Source: Tenericutes bacterium HGW-Tenericutes-1
GTDB lineage: Bacteria > Bacillota_I > Bacilli_A > Izemoplasmatales > Hujiaoplasmataceae
Length of the DNA stretch: 64,000 nt
Assembly: GCA_002839155.1 (NCBI GenBank)
Contig: PGXM01000004.1
Coordinates: forward strand, 205,600-269,599
Direction of reading: 5' to 3'
This document shows positions 49,147 through 58,440 of this stretch, one piece after another. The stretch's first letter is position 1. Every line of letters begins with the position of its first letter. The notes under the pieces are model-generated. The model had not been told where the DNA came from. It ran no database searches and saw nothing but the letters and a program-made list of their open reading frames with translations. The translations under genes and the position numbers were made by a program.

Positions 49147-50812
49147 TCTTGTTTTTTAATCCATTGATGAATGCTTTATCTGGGTCAATATAAATCGTTT
49201 TTTGAGAGGTATAGCTCACAAAAGACCCTTTCATTCCTGGAATTTTTTTAACATTTTTCAAGAGGGTGTAATCCACAGGAACACTCGATGAATCTCTTGC
49301 TTGTGAAAAATAAGCAGCTAGCATCGCAGCAGTTCTAATTTCTTCTTCAGATAATGGCGGTTCTTTTTTAACTAAGACATGACTTCCGGGAATATCTTTT
49401 GTATGAAACCAAGTCTCATAATGTTTTCCTAACGTGTGGGTGATATATTCATTTTGTAAATTGTTTTTTCCAACCACAATGGCCGTACCTTCCGATGTAA
49501 AATAGGTATCATAATGCGGCAATTGCTTTTTACTTTTGGTTGGTTTTTCGTGGATATATTTATTGAGTTTTAGTTCTTCAATAATCTCATTTAAATCATT
49601 AAGTGAAGCTGTTTCAATCTGAACCATTAATAACTCGAAATATTGAATTTCAGAAACAGTATTTATGATTTGTTCATTAAGATGATTGATTGAAGTTTTT
49701 GTTTTTTTGTATTTTTTGTAAAACTGTTTTGCATTTTCCAAAGGAGATAATAAGCGATCTAGTTGAATAGCTTCATCGCGATCAGTTTCATAACTGTGGA
49801 CAGTGAATACGTTCATTCCTTTTGTAATTTGATGTTGATGTTGGATAATTAAATCAGCTTTAATCCGAATAATTTCAGCTTCTTTAGCTTTTTCTAGTTC
49901 ACGCGATAATTTTTCAAGTTTATCTTTATTTTTTTCATATTCACGTTTAATTAATTGATAAATATTTTTACTAACCTGCTTTGTTCGGTCAAGTTGCCCC
50001 ATGTCATAATAAATCTCATCAAGTAATTTAGATAAACTTGGAAAGGTTGTTAATTCCTCTGTTTCAAATACATTAAACCAATAAAATCTTTTCTTTCCAT
50101 TGATTGATGTAAGGCATGGTAATACCACTTGATTCAGTCCATTCGAGTAACACTCAAATAATGTTTTTGAAAAAGTATAAGCTTGATGATAGACATATTC
50201 AGAAAACAAAGGAGATAGACCTCTTACTTTATCGGTTAACGCTTTTGATGTATGGTCATCGTTAGTCTCAAAAAAGGATTTTATTGCTTGGCTATCATAA
50301 GGAGATAGCTTTCCATCTTCAGGTAATTCGTAGGTGAACCCTTTTAAGAATGTTCGTTGTTGACCTTCAAAAGGACTGACATGCTTATAACAATCAATAA
50401 TAACGTTTTGCTCATCTGTCACGATAAAGTTTGCATGTTTCCCCATGATTTCAACGATGGCTTTAAAAAATACTTTTTCACCAAAATCGTTACTATTTTC
50501 AATGGTTATTTGAATGATTCTATCAGCATTTAAGGCTTCGACTTGTTTGATTTGACCATTTTCCAAATACTTTCTTAAAAGCATGCAAAAGCCAGTTGGA
50601 GATTGGGGTTTATCATAGCTAAAATCGGTGAGGTGAATTCTTGCAATTTGAGGAGATACAGACAAGTATAATGATTCGGTTTTTGAACTTGAGCGAACGA
50701 TAAACAAAAAATCACTTTTCGAAAGTTGATAGATTTTATTGATTCTTCCATTTCCAATTCGGTCATTTAATTCATTTGCTAGTTTCTCAATAAATCTTCC
50801 ATCCATGCTCAT
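49139..50812 (-). CDS. rqcH: Ribosome quality-control factor RqcH (NFACT family)
   Basis: Start at ATG 50812, 6 nt after GGTGA; TTG 50818 is less likely. The 557-residue product has NFACT-N (SMDGRFIEKLANELN, then ARIHLTDFSY and FCMLLRKYLENG), two coiled-coil stretches at about 280-400, and NFACT-R (HYDTYFTSEG, VGKNNLQNEY, IPGSHVLVK). RqcH binds stalled 50S-peptidyl-tRNA and recruits tRNA-Ala to add C-terminal alanine tails. Older annotations call it fibronectin-binding protein. Confidence 0.92.
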   Translation of the reverse strand: MSMDGRFIEKLANELNDRIGNGRINKIYQLSKSDFLFIVRSSSKTESLYLSVSPQIARIHLTDFSYDKPQSPTGFCMLLRKYLENGQIKQVEALNADRIIQITIENSNDFGEKVFFKAIVEIMGKHANFIVTDEQNVIIDCYKHVSPFEGQQRTFLKGFTYELPEDGKLSPYDSQAIKSFFETNDDHTSKALTDKVRGLSPLFSEYVYHQAYTFSKTLFECYSNGLNQVVLPCLTSINGKKRFYWFNVFETEELTTFPSLSKLLDEIYYDMGQLDRTKQVSKNIYQLIKREYEKNKDKLEKLSRELEKAKEAEIIRIKADLIIQHQHQITKGMNVFTVHSYETDRDEAIQLDRLLSPLENAKQFYKKYKKTKTSINHLNEQIINTVSEIQYFELLMVQIETASLNDLNEIIEELKLNKYIHEKPTKSKKQLPHYDTYFTSEGTAIVVGKNNLQNEYITHTLGKHYETWFHTKDIPGSHVLVKKEPPLSEEEIRTAAMLAAYFSQARDSSSVPVDYTLLKNVKKIPGMKGSFVSYTSQKTIYIDPDKAFINGLKNKKQ

Positions 50813-50868
50813 TGTCAATCACCGAAGTAATTATAACACAGGAACAAGCAAAAAATAATTTACTATTT

Positions 50869-50897
50869 TTGTTTTCTGTGATAATATATAACATAAT
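50869..50897 (+). promoter_or_regulatory. Promoter of gmk-rpoZ
   Basis: TTGTTT, 17 nt, CATAAT, 26 nt before the gmk start. Confidence 0.5.
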
Positions 50898-50923
50898 ATA
50901 TTAACACTGACAGGGGGACCAAC

Positions 50924-51547
50924 ATGAAGCTTAATGAACGTGGCTTATTAGTTGTCATCAGCGGTCCATCGGGCGTAGGAAAAGGAACAATCCGTAAAGC
51001 GTTGTTTGACATGCCTGATAACAATTTCTGTTATTCAGTATCTATGACGACTCGAAAACCTCGTCAAGGCGAAGTGAATGGAGTCGATTATTTCTTTGTG
51101 TCGCGAGAAGATTTCGTGCATGCTATTGAAAACGATGAAATGCTTGAATACGCTGAATTTGTCGGCGAATATTATGGAACACCGAGAAAATATATTGAAT
51201 CCAGACTTTCTGAAGGTAAAGAAGTTATCATGGAAATCGAAGTTCAGGGTGCTTTGCAAGTTAGAGAAAAAATGCCTGAATCCGTTTTCGTATTTATCGT
51301 TCCACCATCTCGAAAGTCATTAATTGAACGATTAAAAACCAGAGGAACAGAAAATCCAGAAAGCATCCAAAAACGATTAGAAAAAGCAGAGAGAGAATAC
51401 CATCTAGCATACAAATACGATTACATTGTTGTTAATGATGACGTTTTTAATGCAGCAGACCGGATTTATGCGATTATAAGAGCGGAACACGCTAAAACTG
51501 AAAGATCAATTCATAAATACTACAAACTCCTGGAGGGAAAAGAATAA
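50924..51547 (+). CDS. gmk: Guanylate kinase
   Basis: A 207-residue P-loop kinase. ISGPSGVGKGTI is Walker A, SMTTRKPRQGEVNGVDY is the GMP-binding segment with its Arg residues, and ARTKRG-like RLKTRGTENPE is the lid. It converts GMP to GDP. The stop overlaps the rpoZ ATG by one base. gmk-rpoZ is a conserved pair linked to (p)ppGpp-sensitive GTP control. Confidence 0.96.
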   Translation: MKLNERGLLVVISGPSGVGKGTIRKALFDMPDNNFCYSVSMTTRKPRQGEVNGVDYFFVSREDFVHAIENDEMLEYAEFVGEYYGTPRKYIESRLSEGKEVIMEIEVQGALQVREKMPESVFVFIVPPSRKSLIERLKTRGTENPESIQKRLEKAEREYHLAYKYDYIVVNDDVFNAADRIYAIIRAEHAKTERSIHKYYKLLEGKE

Positions 51548-51759
51548 TGGCAACAAAAAATACCGATGGTTTACGTTATCCATCAATCGATGATCTGTTA
51601 GAAGTTATCGATTCAAAATATAAATTAGCGTATATCTCCGCTAAACGTGCAAAGATTATCAAGCAAGATGGTTACTCATCGGTTGATAATAAATGTGTTA
51701 AGCCAGTTGGCCAAGCACTTGAAGAAGTATTAGCAGGAAAAGTAAAAGCAGAGTTTTAG
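51547..51759 (+). CDS. rpoZ: RNA polymerase omega subunit
   Basis: A 70-residue omega subunit. RYPSIDDLLEVIDSKYKLAYISAKRAKII is the conserved core that clasps the beta-prime C-terminus, and KPVGQALEEVLAGKV closes it. It aids RNA polymerase assembly. Coupled to gmk by a one-base overlap and followed by a terminator. Confidence 0.92.
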   Translation: MATKNTDGLRYPSIDDLLEVIDSKYKLAYISAKRAKIIKQDGYSSVDNKCVKPVGQALEEVLAGKVKAEF

Positions 51760-51787
51760 ACAGTCGAAAGACTGTTTTTCTTTTTTT
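51758..51787 (+). terminator. Terminator after rpoZ
   Basis: Stem ACAGTC/GACTGT closed by a GAAA tetraloop, T-rich tract after it. Confidence 0.85.
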
Positions 51788-51810
51788 AGCCTTTTAAAAC
51801 ATTCAAAATG

Positions 51811-51819
51811 TGCTATAAT
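51811..51819 (+). promoter_or_regulatory. Extended -10 promoter of polC
   Basis: TGC-TATAAT, 29 nt before the start, with a weak -35. Confidence 0.55.
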
Positions 51820-51847
51820 AAACTTTGACAAAAAGGGAGTGAATACA

Positions 51848-54800
51848 GTGGATGATGGAATAAAAAAATTGTTAGAACTACTTGAAATTGAAGATCTAAC
51901 AATCGCGGATTATGGAACACTTGATGCTCTCGAAGTTGATCCAGCAACCAATGGTTGGATGTTTTTTTTGACGTTTGAAAGACCTGTACCTGTGATAAGA
52001 TATCGTCATTTTATGACTAAACTAAATGCATTAAGTGGTACAAATCCTAATATTAAATCACTAGATTATCAAGTTAAGATGACTTCATTCAATGATGATG
52101 ATTTAATCGATTATTATGATTATGTTTTGGATAATTTAATCGAGGACGATAAACGGTTATTACCGCTTAAAAACTATCCGACATCAATTGAAGAAAGCCA
52201 TATATGCATCAAAGTTCCACAAGGTGCTAAATCAGCGCAAATGTTTCGTACTGATTTAGAAACGGAACTGGAAAAAAATGGGTTTAAAGTATTTGTAGAA
52301 ATTCAAATTGATGAAGAATGTAAATCAATTGATCAAGAAATCGAAAAAACAAATCAAGGATTCGTTAAACAAACTGAAAACTTAGTTTCAATCGCAACTC
52401 CAACGAAATACATCGCATTGAACGATGAAAAACCCGTATCAAAAGACTTTACGCCCATTGCGAAATTACCTTTTGATGAAATAGAACTCGAAGAATACAA
52501 AAACAAATATACAAAACCATTCTTTAACATTCGCGGATTTGTTAGCAGTATTGAGTTAAGACAAAGTCGGATGGGTGGAGAAGCAAACATCATATTAAGT
52601 GATGGAACAGACTCAATCCAAGTTAAAAAACGTATTAGTTCTTCTGAAGAACAAAAATTTTGTAGTGATATTAAAGAAGGCATGGAACTTCATATCGCTG
52701 GATTTGGTGAATACAACAAATATTATGGTGAGTTTACCATAACAGCGACTAACATGGAAAGATCAGCGGAAGTAGTTTCAAAATCAAATCGTGAAGATAA
52801 TGCAAAGGAAAAACGAATTGAACTGCATTTACATACGAAAATGTCGCCTTTAGATGGCGTCAATACTATCGAAGATTATATTCGTCGTGCAAAAGCGTGG
52901 GGCCATCCAGCGATAGCTGTGACTGACCATGCATCAGTCCAGTCTTTTCCCGATTTATTTAAACTCACAAAAGAAACAGGCGTCAAAGCATTATATGGAC
53001 TTGAACTCGTCTACGCAGATGATGAGGCCATCTCAATTACAGATGGAAAGATTGATACATTGCTCAACGATGCAACCTATGTTGTATTCGATATAGAAAC
53101 AACAGGATTGTCTGTTATTTATGATACTTTAATTGAAATTGCCGGTGTCAAAATTCGCAGTGGTGCGATTATTGATCGTTTTTCTTCATTTATTAATCCA
53201 CTTAAACCATTAAGTGAATTTACAACAAATTTAACAGGTATTACTAACAGCGACGTATCAAATGCACCGAAGATTGATGAAGTCCTCAAAAAATTCTTTG
53301 AATTTAGTAAAGATTCTATTTTAGTCGCACATAACTCTTCTTTTGACTTAGGCCATATTTATGAGAACTATAAAAGACTGAATATTACAAGTCAAAGACA
53401 ACCTTCGATTGATACATTGATGCTTGCGAAAGTCTTGTATCCGGATCGTTCTAGGTATTCTCTTGATAATATGTGCAAATTTTTAAAAGTTCCAATGAAT
53501 GGACATCACCGTGCGATTAATGATGCTGAAGCGACACAAGAAGTTTTTTTACACATGTTAAGAGAGGCAAAGAAACAAGGTATCAACCGTTTCCAAGATT
53601 TGAATTTGTTAATCCAACCAGATTCAGTTCATAAATATCCATATCCAAACCACATTAATTTCCTCGTAAAGAAGCAAGAAGGACTCAAGAATCTTTATAA
53701 AATCTTATCCATTGCTTCAACAAAATATTTTGATCGTGATGCAAAAATTACAAAATCATACTTAAATCGATTTCGAAAAGGAATTTTAGTTGGTTCAGGA
53801 TGTCGAAATAGCAATTTTTTTGAAACAGCAATGAATAAATCGAAAGAAGAATTAAAAATCGCAGCGAGATTCTACGATTATCTTGAAGTACAACCGCTTT
53901 CGACATTTAGTTATATGAGTTATCAAATGCCTAATTGGCAATCGGTTTTACAGGATGTGATTAAACGTATTGTCGATATTGGGACTGAATTAAATATTCC
54001 TGTTGTCGCAACCGGCGATGTCCATCATTTAGATCCTGAAGATAAAATTTTCCGTGAAATCATGATTGGAACACCGCTAGTCGGTGGCGGAGGTTTCCAT
54101 AAACTTAATAACGAAAAGGAAAAACCTAGTCAACACTTTATGACAACCGATGAGATGTTAGCTGAATTTTCATTTTTAGGTGAAGACATCGCTAAAGAAA
54201 TTGTCATTACAAATCCGCAAATGATTTCTGATAGTATTGATGTCATAGAAGTATTCCCAAAAGAATTATTTGCGCCGACAGATGAGTTTTTAGCAGAACA
54301 AGGTGTTCCTTCAATCAAAATTAAAGTTGAATCAATGGTTCGCTCTAAAGCGACTGAACTTTATGGTGATCCACTACCAACAGTCATCAAAAAACGTTTG
54401 GAACAAGAACTAGATTCAATTATCAAGAATCAATTTTCAACGATTTATTATATTTCACACTTACTTGTAAAAAAATCGCTTGATGATGGCTATTTAGTTG
54501 GTAGCCGCGGATCTGTTGGGTCAAGTTTTGTCGCAACACTTATGAATATTACCGAAGTTAATCCCCTTCCGCCGCATTATGTATGTCAAAAGTGCCATTT
54601 TACCGCTTTTAAAAAGACCGACGAAGAGAAAAAAATGGGTATGAATGACTTTGAAAAACTCAATGAAAAATTACTCGATCGGACTGAAAGTGGACTTGAT
54701 TTACCAAATCAGAATTGTCCAATATGCGGAACTCTTATGAAAAAAGATGGACACGATATTCCTTTTGAAACCTTCTTAGGCTTTAAAGGTGACAAAGTCC

Positions 54801-56317
54801 CAGATATCGATTTAAACTTTTCTGGTGAATATCAAAGTGTCGTACATGAATACATTCGAAAAATCTTTGGTGAAAATTATGCCTTTAGAGCTGGAACGAT
54901 TGGCACGTGTGCTGTCAAAACAGCGTTTGGCATGGTGAGAGATTTCTATAAGAAAATCAATGACGAACGACAAACACAATATTTGCCTCCAATCCGTGTT
55001 AGACGCGCCGAAATGGAACGTTTATCCAAAGGGATTGAAGGTTCTAAACGGACAAGTGGACAACATCCTGGCGGTATTGTCGTTGTCCCCAATAACAAAG
55101 AAATATATGACGTTACACCCATTCAGTATCCAGGAGACTCTTCTGATACGAATTGGAAAACAACACATTTTGATTATCACTCATTTGAATCAAATTTGTT
55201 TAAACTTGATGTCTTAGGACATGATGATCCAACCATGATTCGTTTCTTAATGGACTTGGTTAAGAAAGAACCGATGGATTTTCCATTCTCAAGTGCGAAC
55301 GATATTCCCGTTGACGATAAAGAAGTTTATAAATTACTATCTGGAACCGAAGTCCTTAATTTAACAAAAGAAGATCTTAGGTCTGATGTTGCTTCTTATG
55401 GTGTTCCAGAATTTGGTACTAATTTCGTTCGCGGAATGCTCAGAGATTCCAAACCGTCGACGTTTGGTGAGTTAGTCAAGATTTCTGGTCTATCGCACGG
55501 AACTGATGTGTGGAATTCAAATGCCCAAGATTTAATCTTTGGAAAAAAACGCGAATTTGGTCGCATTGATTTTAAAGATATCATTGGTTGTCGTGATGAC
55601 ATCATGATTGACTTAATTGATTATGGTATGAAGCCAACAATCGCATTTGAAATCATGGAGTTTGTTCGTAAAGGCAAAGCTCCAGCAAACCCAGATAAAT
55701 GGAGCACTTACGCTGATCAAATGCGACAATCGAATGTTCCAGAATGGTACATTTGGTCTTGTAGTAAAATTAAATACATGTTCCCAAAAGCACATGCGAC
55801 AGCCTATGTATTAATGGCTATGCGTATTGCGTGGTTTAAACTTTATAAACCAATATATTTCTATTCAGCTTATTTTTCTAAACGCGCTTCGGTATTTGAT
55901 GCGGATACTTTCTCAAATGGCGAAATTGCAATCAAGAATAAGCTCGATCAAATCGAATCAGATGGAAACGATGCTTCTGAACGGGATAAAAACTTAGCGA
56001 CCGTTTTAGAACTGGCATATGAGATGTATAAACGGGGACTCTATTTTTCAAAATTGGATATTCATAATTCTGAAGCAACCGAATTTAAGATTAGCGAAGA
56101 TAAGAAATCTTTAATACTTCCATTTATTGTCGTTGATTCACTCGGTGAGAACGTTGCTAATTCAATCATTGAAGCTAGAAAAGAAAAAGCATTTATTTCA
56201 AAACAAGATGTTAGAAACCGTACAAAGTTATCTAAAACTTTATTTGAAAGATTGGATGACCTTAACGCGTTTGGCGACTTAGTTGAAGAAAGTCAAATGT
56301 CGTTATTTGATTTTTAA
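51848..56317 (+). CDS. polC: DNA polymerase III alpha subunit, PolC type
   Basis: Start at GTG 51848, 8 nt after GGGAG; an upstream GTG at 51839 overlaps that site. The 1489-residue product has the PolC order: N-terminal domain, OB fold (FFNIRGFVSSIELRQSR), PHP domain (IELHLHTKMSPLDGV, VTDHASVQS) interrupted by a DEDDh proofreading exonuclease (VVFDIETTGLS, HHRAINDAEAT), zinc-binding CQKCHFT and CPICGTL, then the polymerase core (VPDIDLNFSGEYQ). It is the main replicase of low-GC Gram-positives. Slightly longer than Bacillus PolC. Monocistronic. Confidence 0.97.
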   Translation: MDDGIKKLLELLEIEDLTIADYGTLDALEVDPATNGWMFFLTFERPVPVIRYRHFMTKLNALSGTNPNIKSLDYQVKMTSFNDDDLIDYYDYVLDNLIEDDKRLLPLKNYPTSIEESHICIKVPQGAKSAQMFRTDLETELEKNGFKVFVEIQIDEECKSIDQEIEKTNQGFVKQTENLVSIATPTKYIALNDEKPVSKDFTPIAKLPFDEIELEEYKNKYTKPFFNIRGFVSSIELRQSRMGGEANIILSDGTDSIQVKKRISSSEEQKFCSDIKEGMELHIAGFGEYNKYYGEFTITATNMERSAEVVSKSNREDNAKEKRIELHLHTKMSPLDGVNTIEDYIRRAKAWGHPAIAVTDHASVQSFPDLFKLTKETGVKALYGLELVYADDEAISITDGKIDTLLNDATYVVFDIETTGLSVIYDTLIEIAGVKIRSGAIIDRFSSFINPLKPLSEFTTNLTGITNSDVSNAPKIDEVLKKFFEFSKDSILVAHNSSFDLGHIYENYKRLNITSQRQPSIDTLMLAKVLYPDRSRYSLDNMCKFLKVPMNGHHRAINDAEATQEVFLHMLREAKKQGINRFQDLNLLIQPDSVHKYPYPNHINFLVKKQEGLKNLYKILSIASTKYFDRDAKITKSYLNRFRKGILVGSGCRNSNFFETAMNKSKEELKIAARFYDYLEVQPLSTFSYMSYQMPNWQSVLQDVIKRIVDIGTELNIPVVATGDVHHLDPEDKIFREIMIGTPLVGGGGFHKLNNEKEKPSQHFMTTDEMLAEFSFLGEDIAKEIVITNPQMISDSIDVIEVFPKELFAPTDEFLAEQGVPSIKIKVESMVRSKATELYGDPLPTVIKKRLEQELDSIIKNQFSTIYYISHLLVKKSLDDGYLVGSRGSVGSSFVATLMNITEVNPLPPHYVCQKCHFTAFKKTDEEKKMGMNDFEKLNEKLLDRTESGLDLPNQNCPICGTLMKKDGHDIPFETFLGFKGDKVPDIDLNFSGEYQSVVHEYIRKIFGENYAFRAGTIGTCAVKTAFGMVRDFYKKINDERQTQYLPPIRVRRAEMERLSKGIEGSKRTSGQHPGGIVVVPNNKEIYDVTPIQYPGDSSDTNWKTTHFDYHSFESNLFKLDVLGHDDPTMIRFLMDLVKKEPMDFPFSSANDIPVDDKEVYKLLSGTEVLNLTKEDLRSDVASYGVPEFGTNFVRGMLRDSKPSTFGELVKISGLSHGTDVWNSNAQDLIFGKKREFGRIDFKDIIGCRDDIMIDLIDYGMKPTIAFEIMEFVRKGKAPANPDKWSTYADQMRQSNVPEWYIWSCSKIKYMFPKAHATAYVLMAMRIAWFKLYKPIYFYSAYFSKRASVFDADTFSNGEIAIKNKLDQIESDGNDASERDKNLATVLELAYEMYKRGLYFSKLDIHNSEATEFKISEDKKSLILPFIVVDSLGENVANSIIEARKEKAFISKQDVRNRTKLSKTLFERLDDLNAFGDLVEESQMSLFDF

Positions 56318-56399
56318 TAATTCTTCAAATCAACACAGGATTATCACGATTATTGATGATAATATTAGATAGATTATAAATAAACTTGGAGGTTTTCAC

Positions 56400-57116
56400 A
56401 TGAGATTTAGATCATCTAACCCAATATTGAGAAATGCAGAACGAAACATTATGACCAGTGATAATGCGGTGACGTATAGTAATGTTGCTTTTAAAACGAT
56501 ATTTTTAGTTGCGATTACTGGTTTTGTAGCCTACTTAATGTATTTTCAATTACAAATATTTAGCTTAGGCTATTTAATAGGTGCCATGATTGTTGGATTC
56601 ATCTCCGCCATCGTTGGCACTAGATCAGTGAGTTTAGCTCCGTATTTTGCTGTACTATATGCTGCTTGTGAAGGTATCGTCTTAGGAATGATTACAATCA
56701 TGCTTGAAGTATCCTATCCCGGTATTGCTTTTACAGCGATTTCAACAACCTTAATCGTATTATTCATTATGATGCTTCTTTATTCAACGAACATCATCAA
56801 AGTCAATCAGAAATTTGCTTCCTTCATGGTTGTAGCTTTAATTTCAATCATTGTGATGTCGGTATTTATGTTATTGACTGGTTTAATCGGCGGGTCATCA
56901 GTTAGTTCCGGACTTTATCTTGGTATCGCTGTTTTATCGACGATTATCGCCGCGCTTTACTTATTCATGGATTTTGAAAATATTAAACGCTGCGTTGAAA
57001 TGGGTGCCGATACAAAATATGGTTGGATTTTATCGTTAGGATTAATGGTTACCCTTGTATGGTTATACGTAGAAATCTTAAGATTACTGGCTATTTTCGC
57101 AAGAAGAAACAATTAA
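56400..57116 (+). CDS. Bax inhibitor-1/YccA-family membrane protein
   Basis: A 238-residue protein with seven predicted helices and a short cytosolic N-terminus. YAACEGIVLGMI is the family signature in the third helix, and YLFMDFENIKRCVEMGADTKYGW precedes the last helices, with the Asp residues that form the pH-sensitive di-aspartyl latch of BsYetJ. Bacterial members leak Ca(II) or modulate FtsH. The ATG follows TTGGAGG. No coupled genes. Confidence 0.88.
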   Translation: MRFRSSNPILRNAERNIMTSDNAVTYSNVAFKTIFLVAITGFVAYLMYFQLQIFSLGYLIGAMIVGFISAIVGTRSVSLAPYFAVLYAACEGIVLGMITIMLEVSYPGIAFTAISTTLIVLFIMMLLYSTNIIKVNQKFASFMVVALISIIVMSVFMLLTGLIGGSSVSSGLYLGIAVLSTIIAALYLFMDFENIKRCVEMGADTKYGWILSLGLMVTLVWLYVEILRLLAIFARRNN

Positions 57117-57118
57117 CC

Positions 57119-57146
57119 TTGAATTTAATAAAGATTTTGTTATAAT
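57119..57146 (+). promoter_or_regulatory. Promoter of the pheST T-box leader
   Basis: TTGAAT, 16 nt, TATAAT, just after the upstream gene. Confidence 0.65.
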
Positions 57147-57159
57147 TGTAATATATCAA

Positions 57160-57380
57160 TGCAATGATAAAGGACTAGTAGTTAGATTATCAGTTTAGTA
57201 GAGAGAAATACAACGCTGAAAGTATTTTAAAGTGATGCTAATGAATTCACCTTTTGAGCGAGATTAATCATCTCCGTCTATCGGCGTTAACGATTTTGAG
57301 GGCTAGTATTTTTACTAGAACAAAGGTGGTACCACGGTGTATTCAATCGTCCTTTTTTAAGGACGATTTTCTTTTTTTAT
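57160..57380 (+). ncRNA. T-box riboswitch controlling pheST
   Basis: T-box core AAAGGTGGTACCACGG at 57322-57337. AGAGA of stem I is near 57199, and the specifier candidate TTC (Phe) is at 57246-57248. The terminator stem AATCGTCC/GGACGATT with T-run lies at 57345-57378. It should sense uncharged tRNA-Phe. Confidence 0.93.
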
Positions 57381-57393
57381 AGGAGGATTAAAA

Positions 57394-58428
57394 ATGGAGA
57401 TCAAGAAACAAATTGAAGAACTCGTTTTAAACGCTAAGAATGAAATTCTGACCATTAAAACGATGAATGAACTCAACGATTTAAAAGCGAAATATTTAGG
57501 AAAAACCAGTCCTTTCGCCCAATTGATGAGCCAAATGAAGACTTTGTCAAATGAAGAGAAGCCTTTATTTGGACAAGCTGTTAATGAAGGTAAAAATCAA
57601 ATTGCGTCATTATTTGATGGTTTTCGACTTGAATTAGAACAAAAAGCCATCGAAGAAAAACTCAAAAACGAAGCCGTCGATGTAACTTTGCCTGGGGTTA
57701 ATTTTTCGAAAGGCTCAAAACATCTTTTAAGTAAAACCATTGAAGAAATCGAGGATTTGTTCATTGGCATGGGTTATAGTGTTAAAGAAGGTCCAGAAAT
57801 TGAATCTGATCTCTATAATTTTGAAATGTTAAATTTACCTAAAGGACATCCAGCTAGAGATATGCAAGATACCTTCTATATTACAGAAGAAACCTTATTA
57901 AGAACACATACCTCTCCTGTTCAAGTAAGAACAATGCTTGAAGCGGGAGGGAAAAAACCGATAAAAATTATTTGTCCTGGGAAAGTTTATCGACGCGATG
58001 ATGATGATTTAACGCATAGTCATCAATTCACGCAAATTGAAGCATTAGTCGTCGATGAAGATGTCACTATTGCAGATTTAAAAGGAACATTATTAGTATT
58101 AGCGCAAAAAATGTTTGGTGAAGAAAGAAAAATTAGACTACGTCCCTCTTATTTCCCATTTACAGAGCCTTCGGTTGAAGTTGATGTATCTTGCGGCCAA
58201 TGCGGGGGAAAAGGCTGTTCTATGTGTAAACAAACAGGATGGATTGAAATTTTAGGCGCTGGTATGGTTAATAACGCTGTATTAGAAGCGGCGGGATACG
58301 ATTCAACGAAATACCAAGGATTTGCATTAGGGATGGGCATTGAACGAATTGCGATATTAAAACATGGTATCGATGATATCAGAGCATTTTATATTAACGA
58401 CTTGCGGTTCAACCGCCAGTTCAAGTAG
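57394..58428 (+). CDS. pheS: Phenylalanyl-tRNA synthetase alpha subunit
   Basis: A 344-residue class II catalytic subunit. An N-terminal coiled coil (about 1-90) binds tRNA-Phe. [38 protein letters not shown] and [17 protein letters not shown] are the class II motifs. A Cys-rich insert ([17 protein letters not shown]) is a known zinc-type feature of some bacterial PheS. AGGAGG before the ATG; pheT is 12 nt downstream. Confidence 0.96.
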   Translation: MEIKKQIEELVLNAKNEILTIKTMNELNDLKAKYLGKTSPFAQLMSQMKTLSNEEKPLFGQAVNEGKNQIASLFDGFRLELEQKAIEEKLKNEAVDVTLPGVNFSKGSKHLLSKTIEEIEDLFIGMGYSVKEGPEIESDLYNFEMLNLPKGHPARDMQDTFYITEETLLRTHTSPVQVRTMLEAGGKKPIKIICPGKVYRRDDDDLTHSHQFTQIEALVVDEDVTIADLKGTLLVLAQKMFGEERKIRLRPSYFPFTEPSVEVDVSCGQCGGKGCSMCKQTGWIEILGAGMVNNAVLEAAGYDSTKYQGFALGMGIERIAILKHGIDDIRAFYINDLRFNRQFK

Positions 58429-58440
58429 GAGGGAATCATT